Source: Leifsonia aquatica H1aii (GTDB taxonomy: Bacteria; Actinomycetota; Actinomycetes; Actinomycetales; Microbacteriaceae). Taken from it: DNA of 64,000 nt. This document shows positions 20,223 through 29,027 of the stretch, piece by piece. The DNA lies in assembly GCF_000633535.1 (NCBI RefSeq), contig NZ_AYMR01000007.1, positions 248,001 to 312,000 of the forward strand. Reading direction: 5' to 3'. Position 1 is the first letter of the stretch. Each line of letters starts with the position of its first letter. A model generated the notes under the pieces. It had not been told where the DNA came from, ran no database searches, and was given only the letters and a program-made list of their open reading frames with translations. A program made the translations under genes and the position numbers.

Positions 20223-20816
20223 GTGCTCTCGATTGTCGTGCTGATCTCCGGTGGAGGCTCGAACCTCCGCGCACTGCTCGAGGCGTCCCAGGATGCGGAG
20301 TTCCCCGCCCGGGTCGTCGCCGTCGGGGCCGACCGCGACGCGGACGGCCTCGCCCACGCGGAGGAGTTCGGCATCCCGTCGTTCACCGTTCCGTACTCGT
20401 CGTTCGACGGCCGCGCGGAGTGGGGCGACGAGCTGCTCGCCCAGCTGCGGCAGTGGGAGCCGGACCTCGTCATCCTGTCCGGATTCATGCGCCTCGTTCC
20501 GCCGCGCGTCGTGGAGGCGTTCTCGCCGAACCTGATCAACACTCACCCCGCCTACCTGCCCGAGTTCCCCGGCGCCCACGGCGTGCGGGATGCGCTCGCC
20601 GCCGGCGCCACGCAGACCGGTGCCAGCCTCATCGTCGTCGACGACGGAGTGGACGCCGGTCCGATCATCAGCCAGGAGCGCGTGCCGATCCTGCCGGGCG
20701 ACACCGAGGCCGCCCTGCACGACCGCATCAAACCCGTGGAGCGACGGCTTCTCATCGACGCCGTCCTCGACATCGCCAACGGACACATCGATCTCAAGGA
20801 GCTTTCCCGAGCATGA
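20223..20816 (+). CDS. purN: Phosphoribosylglycinamide formyltransferase
   Basis: PurN transfers the formyl group of 10-formyl-tetrahydrofolate to GAR, the third step of purine synthesis. The 197-residue protein shows [15 protein letters not shown] at the phosphate site, the catalytic [16 protein letters not shown] segment (Asn and His), and [12 protein letters not shown] with the conserved Asp. It starts at a leaderless-looking GTG and overlaps purH by 4 bases (ATGA), so both formyl-transfer steps of purine synthesis are made from one mRNA. Confidence 0.96.
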   Translation: MLSIVVLISGGGSNLRALLEASQDAEFPARVVAVGADRDADGLAHAEEFGIPSFTVPYSSFDGRAEWGDELLAQLRQWEPDLVILSGFMRLVPPRVVEAFSPNLINTHPAYLPEFPGAHGVRDALAAGATQTGASLIVVDDGVDAGPIISQERVPILPGDTEAALHDRIKPVERRLLIDAVLDIANGHIDLKELSRA

Positions 20817-22393
20817 GCGGACCCCGCCACGACGCCAGCCTCTACCGCGAACGGGACGTCGTCCCGATCCGCCGCGCGCTGATCTCGGTCAGCGACAAGA
20901 CCGGGCTCCTCGACCTCGCGCAGACGCTCGCCGAGGCGGGTGTCGAGATCGTCTCGACCGGCTCCACCGCTCAGACCATCCGCGATGCGGGCCACCCCGT
21001 CACCGACGTGGCGAGCGTGACGGGCTTCCCGGAGTCGCTCGACGGGCGGGTGAAGACGCTGCACCCGGCCATCCACTCGGGGCTGCTCGCCGACCTGCGC
21101 CTCGCCTCCCACGAAGATCAGCTGAAGGAGCTCGGCATCGAGCCGTTCGAGCTGGTCGTCGTCAACCTCTACCCGTTCGTCGAGACCGTCGCCTCGGGTG
21201 CGGTCGGCAACGACGTCGTCGAGCAGATCGACATCGGCGGCCCGGCCATGGTCCGCGCCTCGGCGAAGAACCACGCCAACGTCGCGATCGTCGTGTCGCC
21301 GTCCGACTACGCGGACATCGCCCAGGCGGTCGCCGCGGGCGGGACCACCTTCGAGCAGCGCCGGGCGCTCGCCGCGCAGGCGTTCGCGCACACGGCCTCC
21401 TACGACGGCGCGGTCGCCGCCTGGTTCGCCGGAGAGGTGCCGAGCACAGACGACTTCGCCGAGCGCTTCGAGGTGCGCGCGGAACTGTCCCACGCGCTCC
21501 GCTACGGAGAGAACTCCCACCAGGCGGCGGCGCTCTACACCGACCCGGCCGGCCGCGGCATCGCGCAGGCGACCCAGCTCGGCGGCAAGGAGATGTCGTA
21601 CAACAACTTCGTCGACGCCGACGCGGCCCTCCGCAGCGCCTACGACTTCGCCGAGCCCGCCGTCGCGATCATCAAGCACGCGAACCCGTGCGGCATCGCG
21701 GTCGCCGACGACATCGCGGATGCTCACCGCAAGGCGCACGAGTGCGACCCGGTGTCGGCCTACGGCGGCGTGATCGCGGCCAACCGCACCGTCACGCTCG
21801 CGATGGCGGAGACGGTCAAGGGCATCTTCACCGAGGTGCTGATCGCCCCCGGCTACGAGCCCGCGGCGCTGGAGCTCCTGCAGACGAAGAAGAACCTCCG
21901 CATCCTCCAGCTCCCCGAGGGCTACGCGCGCGCGACCACCGAGTTCCGTCAGATCTCCGGCGGTGTGCTGGTGCAGGACGCGGACCGTTTCGACGAGTTC
22001 GACTCGGCCGGCTGGACGCTCGTCTCGGGCGACGAGGCCGACGCGGCCACGCGTGCGGACCTCGAGTTCGCCTGGAAGGCCTGCCGCGCCGTGAAGTCCA
22101 ACGCCATCCTGCTCGCGCACGACGGTGCCTCGGTCGGCGTCGGCATGGGACAGGTCAACCGCGTGGACTCGTGCAACCTGGCCGTCAGCCGTGCCGGCGA
22201 GCGGGCGTCCGGATCGGTCGCCGCCTCCGACGCGTTCTTCCCGTTCGCCGACGGCCCGGAGATCCTGATCGCCGCGGGCGTGCGTGCGATCGTGCAGCCG
22301 GGCGGCTCCATCCGCGACGAGGATGTGATCGCGGCGGCGAAGGCGGCCGGCGTCACGATGTACTTCACCGGCGAGCGTCACTTCTTCCACTGA
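20813..22393 (+). CDS. purH: Bifunctional AICAR formyltransferase / IMP cyclohydrolase
   Basis: The 526-residue PurH completes IMP synthesis. The N-terminal MGS-like cyclohydrolase domain ([19 protein letters not shown], then [12 protein letters not shown]) is followed by the formyltransferase domain with [23 protein letters not shown] and the C-terminal [10 protein letters not shown]...[11 protein letters not shown]. It is translationally coupled to purN. AICAR and its triphosphate ZTP are the metabolites sensed by the riboswitch upstream of glyA at 60.5 kb, which links the two loci. Confidence 0.96.
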   Translation: MSGPRHDASLYRERDVVPIRRALISVSDKTGLLDLAQTLAEAGVEIVSTGSTAQTIRDAGHPVTDVASVTGFPESLDGRVKTLHPAIHSGLLADLRLASHEDQLKELGIEPFELVVVNLYPFVETVASGAVGNDVVEQIDIGGPAMVRASAKNHANVAIVVSPSDYADIAQAVAAGGTTFEQRRALAAQAFAHTASYDGAVAAWFAGEVPSTDDFAERFEVRAELSHALRYGENSHQAAALYTDPAGRGIAQATQLGGKEMSYNNFVDADAALRSAYDFAEPAVAIIKHANPCGIAVADDIADAHRKAHECDPVSAYGGVIAANRTVTLAMAETVKGIFTEVLIAPGYEPAALELLQTKKNLRILQLPEGYARATTEFRQISGGVLVQDADRFDEFDSAGWTLVSGDEADAATRADLEFAWKACRAVKSNAILLAHDGASVGVGMGQVNRVDSCNLAVSRAGERASGSVAASDAFFPFADGPEILIAAGVRAIVQPGGSIRDEDVIAAAKAAGVTMYFTGERHFFH

Positions 22394-22480
22394 CGTTGCG
22401 CCCCTCGTGGGGTCACGGGAGAATGGAGGGCGGTCCACAAGACCGCTCAGATTCCACCGCGATCCCACGAGGAGACACCG

Positions 22481-23560
22481 ATGTCCGTCCTGCCCGCCGC
22501 TCTGGTCGAAACCACCGGAACAGACCTTCCGCACGAGACACTGCATGTGGTCAAGGGGAGGCGGAGCGGTCTCACGATCAGCATCGCCGTCCACTCCACC
22601 GTCCTCGGCCCCGCCCTCGGCGGCTGCCGGGTGTGGACGTACGACTCCTGGCTCGAGGCGGTGGCGGATTCGCTGCGCCTCGCCGAGGGGATGACGATGA
22701 AGAACGCGGCCGCGGGCCTGAACCGCGGCGGCGGCAAGACGGTCGTCTACGTCCCGCGCGGCGTCGAGCTCACGCCCACGCTCCGCTACGAGGCGATGCT
22801 CGACCTCGGAGACGCCATCGAGACCCTCGGCGGCAGCTACATGACGGCGGAGGACGTCGGCACCAGCGCCGAGGACATGGCGGTCGTCGCCACGCGCACC
22901 GCCCATGTCTGCGGCCTCCCGTCGGCCGACGGCGGCGTGGGGGAGCCGAGCGATGCGACGGCGGCCGGCGTCTATGCGAGCCTGCTCGCGACGCTGGAAC
23001 GCGCCGTCGGGACGCGGGACGTCGCCGGGCGCCGCATCACCGTGCTCGGCCTGGGGCATGTGGGGTCCATCCTCGCGATGCGTCTCGCCGCCGAAGGCGC
23101 CGTGCTCACCGTGACGGACGTGAACCCGGCCAAGCGCACGCTCGCCGAGGCGCTCGGCGCGACCTGGGTCGAGCCGGGCGAGGCGCACCGCGTCGACGGC
23201 GACCTGTTCGTCCCTGCCGGCGTGGGAGGCGTGCTCACCGATGCCGTCATCGACGAGCTGCGGGTGAAGGCCGTGGTCGGGCCGGCGAACAACCAGCTCG
23301 CCGCCCGCTCGGGCGCGGCCCGGCTCGCCGCGCGCGGCATCCTGTGGGCGCCGGACTTCGTCGTGAACGCCGGGGGTGTGATCTTCCTGGCGATGATGAA
23401 CGACGAGCACCCGTCCGCCGAGGCGACGGCCGAGCGGGTGGAGCGGATCGGCGACATCGTCGCCGAGGTGTTCGCGGTCGCCGAGCAGCGCGGGATCACC
23501 ACGCTGGAGGCCGCCGACGAGCTCGCCCTCGCCCGCCTGCGCGAACCAGCGAACGCATAG
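22481..23560 (+). CDS. Glu/Leu/Phe/Val dehydrogenase family protein (leucine/valine dehydrogenase-like)
   Basis: The 359-residue enzyme matches the short Leu/Val dehydrogenases that reversibly deaminate branched-chain amino acids with NAD+. The substrate site is LGGCRVW with the lysines of MTMKNAAAGLNRGGGKTVV (Lys74 and the catalytic Lys86). AEDVGTSAEDMA carries the catalytic aspartate, and VLGLGHVGS is the Rossmann loop. Val, Leu and Phe specificity cannot be separated from sequence. GAGGAG with 6-base spacing supports the ATG. Confidence 0.88.
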   Translation: MSVLPAALVETTGTDLPHETLHVVKGRRSGLTISIAVHSTVLGPALGGCRVWTYDSWLEAVADSLRLAEGMTMKNAAAGLNRGGGKTVVYVPRGVELTPTLRYEAMLDLGDAIETLGGSYMTAEDVGTSAEDMAVVATRTAHVCGLPSADGGVGEPSDATAAGVYASLLATLERAVGTRDVAGRRITVLGLGHVGSILAMRLAAEGAVLTVTDVNPAKRTLAEALGATWVEPGEAHRVDGDLFVPAGVGGVLTDAVIDELRVKAVVGPANNQLAARSGAARLAARGILWAPDFVVNAGGVIFLAMMNDEHPSAEATAERVERIGDIVAEVFAVAEQRGITTLEAADELALARLREPANA

Positions 23561-23571
23561 AAACGCTCCGA

Positions 23572-23577
23572 TAGGGT
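23572..23577 (+). promoter_or_regulatory. -10 element TAGGGT before the dimethylargininase gene
   Basis: TAGGGT ends 8 bases before the ATG at 23586. This choice of start rejects the in-frame TTG at 23577, which overlaps the hexamer. Confidence 0.55.
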
Positions 23578-23585
23578 TGGTTCCC

Positions 23586-24809
23586 ATGACGTCTTCGTGG
23601 GGCCGCCGGCTCATCGCATCCCTTGTCGCCGCCTTCGTGGTGGCCCTCGTCGTGCACGCGGCGATGATCGCCGCGTTCTACGTGGGAAGTCTCGCCGGGT
23701 CGTCGGCCCCATCGGGGGCGTTGATCGTCGCCGTCAGCAACTACTTCTCGCTGACGAGCGTCATCGCATTCGTGCTGCTCTTCATCGCGGGCGTCGTCGG
23801 CGCCTTCGACCGCTGGTGGACCGCCCTGATCGCGGGCCTGGTCGCCGGGTTCCTCTCGCCGGCGGTCGGGACCCTCGTGACGGCGACCTCCGGCGGCTCG
23901 CCGTTCAGCGGCGAGCTCATCGTCGCCGTCCTGGGCACCCTCCTCGGCATCAACCTGCTGTACGCGGTGGCCGTCTCGGCGCTCACCCCGACCTTCGGCC
24001 GGTGGCTGTTCCGGGCGCTCGAGGGTGTCCGCAGCCGTTTCGAGACCGACCGCAAGATCGCGCTCGTGCGCATCCCGGCCAAGAACCTCCAGGACGGCCT
24101 CGTCACCCATCTCGAGCGCACGACCGTGGACGCCGAGCTCGCCGACACCCAGTGGGACGGCTACGTCAACGCCCTTTCGCAGGCCGGCTGGCAGACCGTC
24201 GAGGTCACCTCCGCCGACACCCTCGCCGACTCGGTCTTCGTGGAGGACACCGCGGTCGTCTTCGGCGACACCGCCGTGATCACGCGTCCGGGCGCGGACT
24301 CGCGCAAGCCCGAGGTCGCCGGCACCGAGGCCGCGCTGCGCGCCCAGGGCCTGCACCTCGAGCGGATCGAGGAGCCGGGCACCCTGGAGGGCGGCGACGT
24401 GCTCAAGATCGGTTCGACCGTCTACGTCGGCCGCGGCGGCCGCACCAACGGCGAGGGCATCCGGCAGCTGCGCGCGATCGTCGCGCCGCTCGGCTACACG
24501 GTCGTGGGCGTCCCGGTCACGAAGGCGCTCCACCTCAAGACCGCCGTCACGGCGCTGCCCGACGGCACGGTCATCGGCTACGAGCCCCTCGTCGACGAGC
24601 CCCGTCTGTTCGAGCGCTTCCTCCCCGTCCCCGAGGCGCACGGCACCGCCGTCGTCGTGCTCGACGACGAGACCCTGCTGATCTCCGCGGCGGCGCCGCA
24701 GACGGCCGAGCTGCTGAACGACCTGGGCTACACGACCATTCCGGTGGACATCTCCGAGTTCGAGAAGCTCGAGGGCTGCGTCACCTGTCTCTCCATCCGG
24801 ATCCGCTGA
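23586..24809 (+). CDS. Membrane-anchored dimethylarginine dimethylaminohydrolase-like protein
   Basis: The 407-residue protein joins an N-terminal membrane domain (four hydrophobic segments at about 8-30, 50-72, 78-98 and 107-132) to a C-terminal amidinotransferase-superfamily domain (about 150-407). The latter carries SVFVEDTAVVFGDTAVITRPG, LEGGDVL, the catalytic-histidine region ALHLKTAV and the nucleophilic cysteine region LEGCVTCLS (Cys398, Cys401). Typical DDAH enzymes are soluble proteins of about 255-285 residues that convert methylated arginine to citrulline. The fusion would tether the enzyme to the inner face of the membrane. Citrulline-forming activity is inferred, not shown. Confidence 0.85.
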   Translation: MTSSWGRRLIASLVAAFVVALVVHAAMIAAFYVGSLAGSSAPSGALIVAVSNYFSLTSVIAFVLLFIAGVVGAFDRWWTALIAGLVAGFLSPAVGTLVTATSGGSPFSGELIVAVLGTLLGINLLYAVAVSALTPTFGRWLFRALEGVRSRFETDRKIALVRIPAKNLQDGLVTHLERTTVDAELADTQWDGYVNALSQAGWQTVEVTSADTLADSVFVEDTAVVFGDTAVITRPGADSRKPEVAGTEAALRAQGLHLERIEEPGTLEGGDVLKIGSTVYVGRGGRTNGEGIRQLRAIVAPLGYTVVGVPVTKALHLKTAVTALPDGTVIGYEPLVDEPRLFERFLPVPEAHGTAVVVLDDETLLISAAAPQTAELLNDLGYTTIPVDISEFEKLEGCVTCLSIRIR

Positions 24810-24834
24810 CCCGCTTCCGCTGGCCTGGGCGCGC

Positions 24835-24891
24835 CGAGGGGCACGTCGTGGTCGTCATTCCGCCGGAATGAGCGCCACGACGTGCCCCTCG
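24835..24891. repeat. 57-bp intergenic palindrome (copy A), probable terminator
   Basis: A perfect 17-bp inverted repeat (24835-24851 with 24875-24891) encloses a second 8-bp inverted repeat, TCATTCCG and CGGAATGA, around one cytosine. Almost the whole element is self-complementary. Its right half is 24/28 identical to that of the palindrome at 63483-63535, so it belongs to a dispersed family. It follows the dimethylargininase stop by 25 bases and can terminate that transcript. Confidence 0.8.
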
Positions 24892-24917
24892 TCGCATCCA
24901 TGCGCTCGAATGGATGG

Positions 24918-24947
24918 TTGCGGAATCGGCAACCCTGGCAATAGGCT
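24918..24947 (+). promoter_or_regulatory. Promoter for the ABC exporter leader RNA
   Basis: A -35 TTGCGG (24918-24923) and -10 TAGGCT (24942-24947) are separated by 18 bases. This is the clearest two-box promoter in the window. It predicts a transcript start near 24954 and a leader of about 320 bases before the exporter genes. Confidence 0.65.
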
Positions 24948-25002
24948 GTAGGGCTGCCTTGTCGCGGCAAAATCGTGAACGCATCGAGGCCGGGAGGACG
25001 CA

Positions 25003-25086
25003 ATGAATAAGACTGGATACGCACGGATCGTGACGGTGTTCGGGCTTGTCGCGCGCGCGTCTTCGGAGCCGGCTCCCGCCTGGTAG
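25003..25086 (+). CDS. 27-residue leader peptide upstream of the ABC exporter
   Basis: An ATG with an excellent ribosome binding site (GGAGG at 24993-24997, 5-base spacing) opens a 27-codon frame beginning MNKTGYARIV and ending SEPAPAW, with a TAG stop at 25084-25086. The stop codon lies in the loop of a small hairpin (25079-25083 with 25090-25094). Three further hairpins follow before the exporter start. A well-translated short ORF ahead of hairpins and a multidrug-type ABC pair is the layout of ribosome-mediated attenuators such as bmrB ahead of bmrCD in Bacillus. The peptide resembles no enzyme; a role as a stalling sensor is inferred. Confidence 0.65.
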   Translation: MNKTGYARIVTVFGLVARASSEPAPAW

Positions 25087-25232
25087 GTCCCAGGAAGGTT
25101 CGCGTCTCCGGCTGATCGTCGCCGGCCATCCTCTGATGGCACTGTTCTCGGGGGTCGAGCACACTTCGGTGTGCCTTCGGCGACCCCCGGCGGCGACCTC
25201 TCAGCATCCTCAAGCGGGTCTTCGGTGACCCG
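25079..25232 (+). promoter_or_regulatory. Candidate attenuator structures in the ABC exporter leader
   Basis: Downstream of the leader peptide lie four hairpins. The first is CCTGG/CCAGG around the peptide stop (25079-25094). The second is GCCATC/GATGGC (25125-25140). The third is compound: GGGGGTCG/CGACCCCC (25150-25157 with 25181-25188) enclosing GCACAC-TTCG-GTGTGC (25159-25174). The fourth is CGGGTC/GACCCG (25215-25232), just before the exporter. AGCCGG inside the leader ORF (25067-25072) can instead pair with CCGGCT (25108-25113), giving mutually exclusive folds. This 465-base gap (24810-25274) holds no other gene. Confidence 0.55.
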
Positions 25233-25274
25233 GCAATGACGTCGGAAAAGCACACTCAAGAAATCGGAAGTCTC

Positions 25275-27122
25275 ATGTCAGTGGCTGAAACGCATCAGCA
25301 TCCACCTCAAAGAGAAGAGAAGAAGAAGCGCCAGGGGACCATCCGCACCCTGCTGCGCATCCTGCCGTTCGCCAAATCGGCGGCTCCGCGCATCGTGCTC
25401 GGCATGGTCGCGGCGCTGCTGGCCAGCCTGGTCGCCCTCAGCATCCCGCAGGTGCTCGGCTGGCTGGTCGACGGCCCCCTGTCCACCGGCGACCCGTCCG
25501 CGGTCTGGCCGGCGGCGCTGCTCGTCGTCGGTCTCGGCGCGGCCGAGGCCGTGTTCATCTCGCTGCGCCGCTGGTTCGTGCTCACCCCGGGCACACACGT
25601 CGAGGCGCGCATGCGCAACGGCCTGTACGAGCAGCTCCAGGACCTCCCGGTCGCCTTCCACGACCGCTGGCCGAGCGGCCAGCTGCTGTCGCGTGCGGTG
25701 AGCGACCTGGGGCTGATCCGGCGCTGGCTATCGTTCGGCATCGTGCTGCTCGTGGTCAACGTCGTCACCATCGTGATCGGCTTCGCCATCCTGATCAGCT
25801 GGAACTGGATCCTCGGCCTGATCTTCCTGGTCTGCTCGATCCCGCTGTGGATCTACGGGTTCGTGTTCGAGGCGAAGTACTCGGTCATCGCCCGGCGCAG
25901 CCAGGACCAGGCCGGCGACCTCGCCACCGCGGTGGAGGAGTCGGTGCACGGCATCCGCGTGCTGAAGGCGTTCGGCCGGGGCAAGCACGCCCTCAAGAAC
26001 TTCGAGTCGCAGGCCGAGCAGCTGCGCGGCACGGAGATCGAGAAGGCGAAGGCCATCGCCGGCATCTGGCTGTGGCTCCTGCTCATCCCGGACGTCGCCT
26101 TCGGCATCAGCCTGGTGGTCGGCGTCTGGCTGTCCGCGCAGGGGCAGCTGTCGGTCGGAGAGCTCGTCGCGTTCTTCGCGACCGCGACGGTCCTCCGGTT
26201 CCCGATCGAGTCGATCGGCTTCCTGCTCTCGATGACGTTCGACACGCGCACCGCGGCCGACCGTTTCTTCGAGGTCATGGACGAGGTCAACACGATCACC
26301 GACCCGGTCGAGCCGAAGACGATCACCGATCCGAAGGGCGAACTCGTCTTCGACGACGTGCACTTCCGCTACCAGGACTCGCCGGAGCGGTTCCCCGACC
26401 TGCTGGACGGCGTGCGCCTGACGGTGGAGCCCGGGGAGACCATGGCCCTCGTCGGCCTGACCGGCAGCGGCAAGTCGACCCTCACGGCCCTGACGACGCG
26501 TCTCTACGACGTGACCGGCGGAGCGGTGCGGATCGACGGCGTGGACGTGCGCGACCTGACGCGCTACGACCTCCGCAAGGCGATGGCCATGGCGTTCGAG
26601 GACGCGACGCTGTTCTCGGCGTCGGTGCGGGACAACGTGCTCCTCGGCCGTGACGACCTCGACCCGGCGTCGCCGGAGGCCGAGCGCGTGCTGACCGAGG
26701 CGCTCGAGATCGCCCAGGCCGGTTTCGTGTATGACCTGCCCGAGGGGCTCGAGACCAAGGTCGGCGAGGAAGGGCTCAGCCTGTCCGGCGGCCAGCGGCA
26801 GCGGCTCGCGCTCGCGCGTGCGGTCGCCGCGGCTCCGCTGGTGCTCGTGCTCGACGACCCGCTCTCGGCGCTCGACGTCGACACGGAGGCCCTCGTCGAG
26901 GCTGCACTGCGACGGGTGCTCGCCTCCACCACCGCCCTCATCGTCGCGCACCGCCCGTCCACGGTGATGCTCGCCGACAGGGTGGCGCTGCTCGAGGACG
27001 GTCGCATCACCGCCGTCGGAACGCACCACGACCTGCTCGCCTCGAGCGAGCACTACCGATTCGTCATCTCCAGCCTGGAGGACGACGAGAACGAAGAGAT
27101 CCTGCAGGAGGTGAACCTGTGA
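25275..27122 (+). CDS. Heterodimeric ABC exporter subunit with degenerate catalytic site
   Basis: The 615-residue half-transporter has six membrane segments (about 35-325) followed by an ABC ATPase. Walker A is GLTGSGKST and the signature is the canonical LSGGQ. The residue after Walker B is Asp ([11 protein letters not shown]) instead of the catalytic Glu. This pattern marks the degenerate-site partner of heterodimeric exporters such as BmrCD and TM287/288. The partner gene follows with a GTGA overlap. ATG 25275 is preferred over the in-frame ATG 25236 because GGAAG precedes it at 5 bases; the earlier start would add 13 residues. Drug or lipid export is inferred. Confidence 0.85.
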   Translation: MSVAETHQHPPQREEKKKRQGTIRTLLRILPFAKSAAPRIVLGMVAALLASLVALSIPQVLGWLVDGPLSTGDPSAVWPAALLVVGLGAAEAVFISLRRWFVLTPGTHVEARMRNGLYEQLQDLPVAFHDRWPSGQLLSRAVSDLGLIRRWLSFGIVLLVVNVVTIVIGFAILISWNWILGLIFLVCSIPLWIYGFVFEAKYSVIARRSQDQAGDLATAVEESVHGIRVLKAFGRGKHALKNFESQAEQLRGTEIEKAKAIAGIWLWLLLIPDVAFGISLVVGVWLSAQGQLSVGELVAFFATATVLRFPIESIGFLLSMTFDTRTAADRFFEVMDEVNTITDPVEPKTITDPKGELVFDDVHFRYQDSPERFPDLLDGVRLTVEPGETMALVGLTGSGKSTLTALTTRLYDVTGGAVRIDGVDVRDLTRYDLRKAMAMAFEDATLFSASVRDNVLLGRDDLDPASPEAERVLTEALEIAQAGFVYDLPEGLETKVGEEGLSLSGGQRQRLALARAVAAAPLVLVLDDPLSALDVDTEALVEAALRRVLASTTALIVAHRPSTVMLADRVALLEDGRITAVGTHHDLLASSEHYRFVISSLEDDENEEILQEVNL

Positions 27123-28933
27123 GCAGCACGACCGTCCTGGGCGTCGAAGGCGAAGAGCGCAACGACCTCAGCAAAGCCGAGAGCAGGCAGGTCCGCAGAC
27201 GTTCGCTGCGTCTGCTGGGCTCGCTGCTGCACCCCCTGCGCGTCCGACTGATCCTGACGGCGATCGTCGTCGTGATCAGCACGGCCGGGCAGGTGGCGGG
27301 ACCGGCGATCATCGCGTTCGGCATCGACAACGGCATCTCGGCTCTGCGCTCGCAGAACTGGCTGCCCGTCGCGGCCGCCGGTGTCGCCTACCTGCTGACC
27401 GGCATCATCGGCGCGGTCCTGATCGCCTGGTACACGATCCTGAGCGCGCGGATCAGCCAGGCGATCCTGATCGACCTGCGCAAGCGGGTGTTCCTGCACA
27501 CGCAGAAGCTCTCGCTCGAGTTCCACGAGTCGTACACGTCCGGCCGCATCATTTCGCGGCAGACCAGCGACCTGGACTCGATCCGCGAGCTGCTGGACTC
27601 CGGGATCAACCAGCTGGTGCAGGGGTTCCTGTACATGCTGTTCATCGGGATCGCCCTGTTCGTCATGGACTGGGTGAGCGGCGTCGTGCTGCTGTGCTCG
27701 CTGGTGCCGCTCTACCTGCTCACGCGCTGGTTCCAGAAGCGCTCGCAGGTGCTGTTCCGCATCTCGCGGGTGGCGTCGGCGAAGCTGATCGTGCAGTTCG
27801 TGGAGACCATGACGGGCATCCGCGCGGTCAAGGCGTTCCGCAAGGAGAAGCGCAACGAGAAGGAGTTCGGCGACCTCGTCGAGGACTACCGCGACGTGAA
27901 CGCCCGCGTCATCCAGCTGTTCGGGATCTTCGACCCCGGGCTCGTGATGATCGGCAACCTGACGGTCGGCGTCGTCCTCCTGGTCGGCGGGTTCCGCGTG
28001 GCGGAGGGGCAGCTCGCCATCGGCGTGCTGCTGGCGGCCCTGCTCTACACGCGGCGCTTCTTCGACCCGATGGAGGAGATGGCGATGTTCTACAACTCCT
28101 ACCAGTCGGCCGCGGCCGCGCTCGAGAAGATCTCGGGCGTCCTGGAGGAGGAGCCGAGCGTCCCGGACCCGGTCAAGCCGGTCGACCTGTGGACGGCGGA
28201 GGGGCACGTGCGATTCGATCGCGTCACCTTCGCCTACAAGGAGGACCGCGTCATCCTGCCGGAGTTCAGTCTGGACATGCCGGCCGGGCAGACCATCGCC
28301 CTCGTCGGGTCCACCGGTGCGGGCAAGTCCACCCTCGCCAAGCTCATCTCGCGGTTCTACGACCCCAGCGCGGGTGAGATCACGCTCGACGGCGTCGATC
28401 TGCGCGACCTCCATCCGAAGGATCTGCGTCGTGCCATCGTGATGGTCACGCAGGAGGCGTACCTGTTCAGCGGCTCGGTCGCGGACAACATCGCGCTCGG
28501 CAAGCCGGACGCGACGCGCGACGAGGTGGTGGAGGCCGCGAAGGCGGTGGGTGCCCACGAGTTCATCGAGGGTCTGCCGAACGGCTACGACACCGACGTG
28601 AACAAGCGCGGCGGCCGGGTGTCCGCCGGTCAGCGTCAGCTGATCTCGTTCGCACGGGCGTTCCTGGCGAACCCGGCGGTGCTCATCCTGGACGAGGCGA
28701 CGAGCTCGCTCGACATCCCCAGCGAGCGCCTGGTGCAGGAGGCGCTGCAGACCCTGCTCGCCGACCGCACCGCCGTGATCATCGCCCACCGTCTCTCGAC
28801 GGTCGCGATCGCGGACAGGGTGCTCGTGATGGAGCACGGTCGCGTGGTCGAGGACGGCACTCCGGACGATCTGATCGCCGGCACCGGCCGCTTCGCCCAG
28901 CTGCACGCGGCTTGGCGGGACTCCCTGGTCTAG
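27119..28933 (+). CDS. Heterodimeric ABC exporter subunit with intact catalytic glutamate
   Basis: The 604-residue half-transporter has six membrane segments (about 45-330) and an ABC domain with Walker [10 protein letters not shown] and an intact Walker B plus glutamate ([13 protein letters not shown]). Its signature is the altered RVSAGQ rather than LSGGQ. This complements the partner subunit exactly: the consensus ATP site uses this Glu with the partner's LSGGQ, and the second site is degenerate. The GTG start overlaps the upstream stop and has AGGAGG at 27107-27112. A strong terminator follows. Confidence 0.87.
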   Translation: MSSTTVLGVEGEERNDLSKAESRQVRRRSLRLLGSLLHPLRVRLILTAIVVVISTAGQVAGPAIIAFGIDNGISALRSQNWLPVAAAGVAYLLTGIIGAVLIAWYTILSARISQAILIDLRKRVFLHTQKLSLEFHESYTSGRIISRQTSDLDSIRELLDSGINQLVQGFLYMLFIGIALFVMDWVSGVVLLCSLVPLYLLTRWFQKRSQVLFRISRVASAKLIVQFVETMTGIRAVKAFRKEKRNEKEFGDLVEDYRDVNARVIQLFGIFDPGLVMIGNLTVGVVLLVGGFRVAEGQLAIGVLLAALLYTRRFFDPMEEMAMFYNSYQSAAAALEKISGVLEEEPSVPDPVKPVDLWTAEGHVRFDRVTFAYKEDRVILPEFSLDMPAGQTIALVGSTGAGKSTLAKLISRFYDPSAGEITLDGVDLRDLHPKDLRRAIVMVTQEAYLFSGSVADNIALGKPDATRDEVVEAAKAVGAHEFIEGLPNGYDTDVNKRGGRVSAGQRQLISFARAFLANPAVLILDEATSSLDIPSERLVQEALQTLLADRTAVIIAHRLSTVAIADRVLVMEHGRVVEDGTPDDLIAGTGRFAQLHAAWRDSLV

Positions 28934-28965
28934 CCGGGAGGGCCGGGCCGGGAGGCCGTGGTTCC

Positions 28966-29001
28966 GGAGGGGCGGCGCGTAATGGTACGCGTCGCCCCTC
29001 C
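28966..29001. terminator. Terminator after the ABC exporter operon
   Basis: A 16-bp stem with one G-U pair (28966-28981 with 28986-29001) and a 4-base loop lies between two convergent genes, so it can act in both directions. Confidence 0.8.
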
Positions 29002-29027
29002 GCCGTGATCCCCCACGGTAGGGGTTG

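Noticed and set aside
23577-23586. TTG at 23577 as start of the dimethylargininase gene
   Set aside because: It overlaps the -10 hexamer. ATG 23586 lies at the right distance downstream.
20552-23614. Thousand-residue minus-strand open frame antisense to purH and the dehydrogenase gene
   Set aside because: No family motifs and biased composition. The plus strand carries well-supported genes over the whole span.
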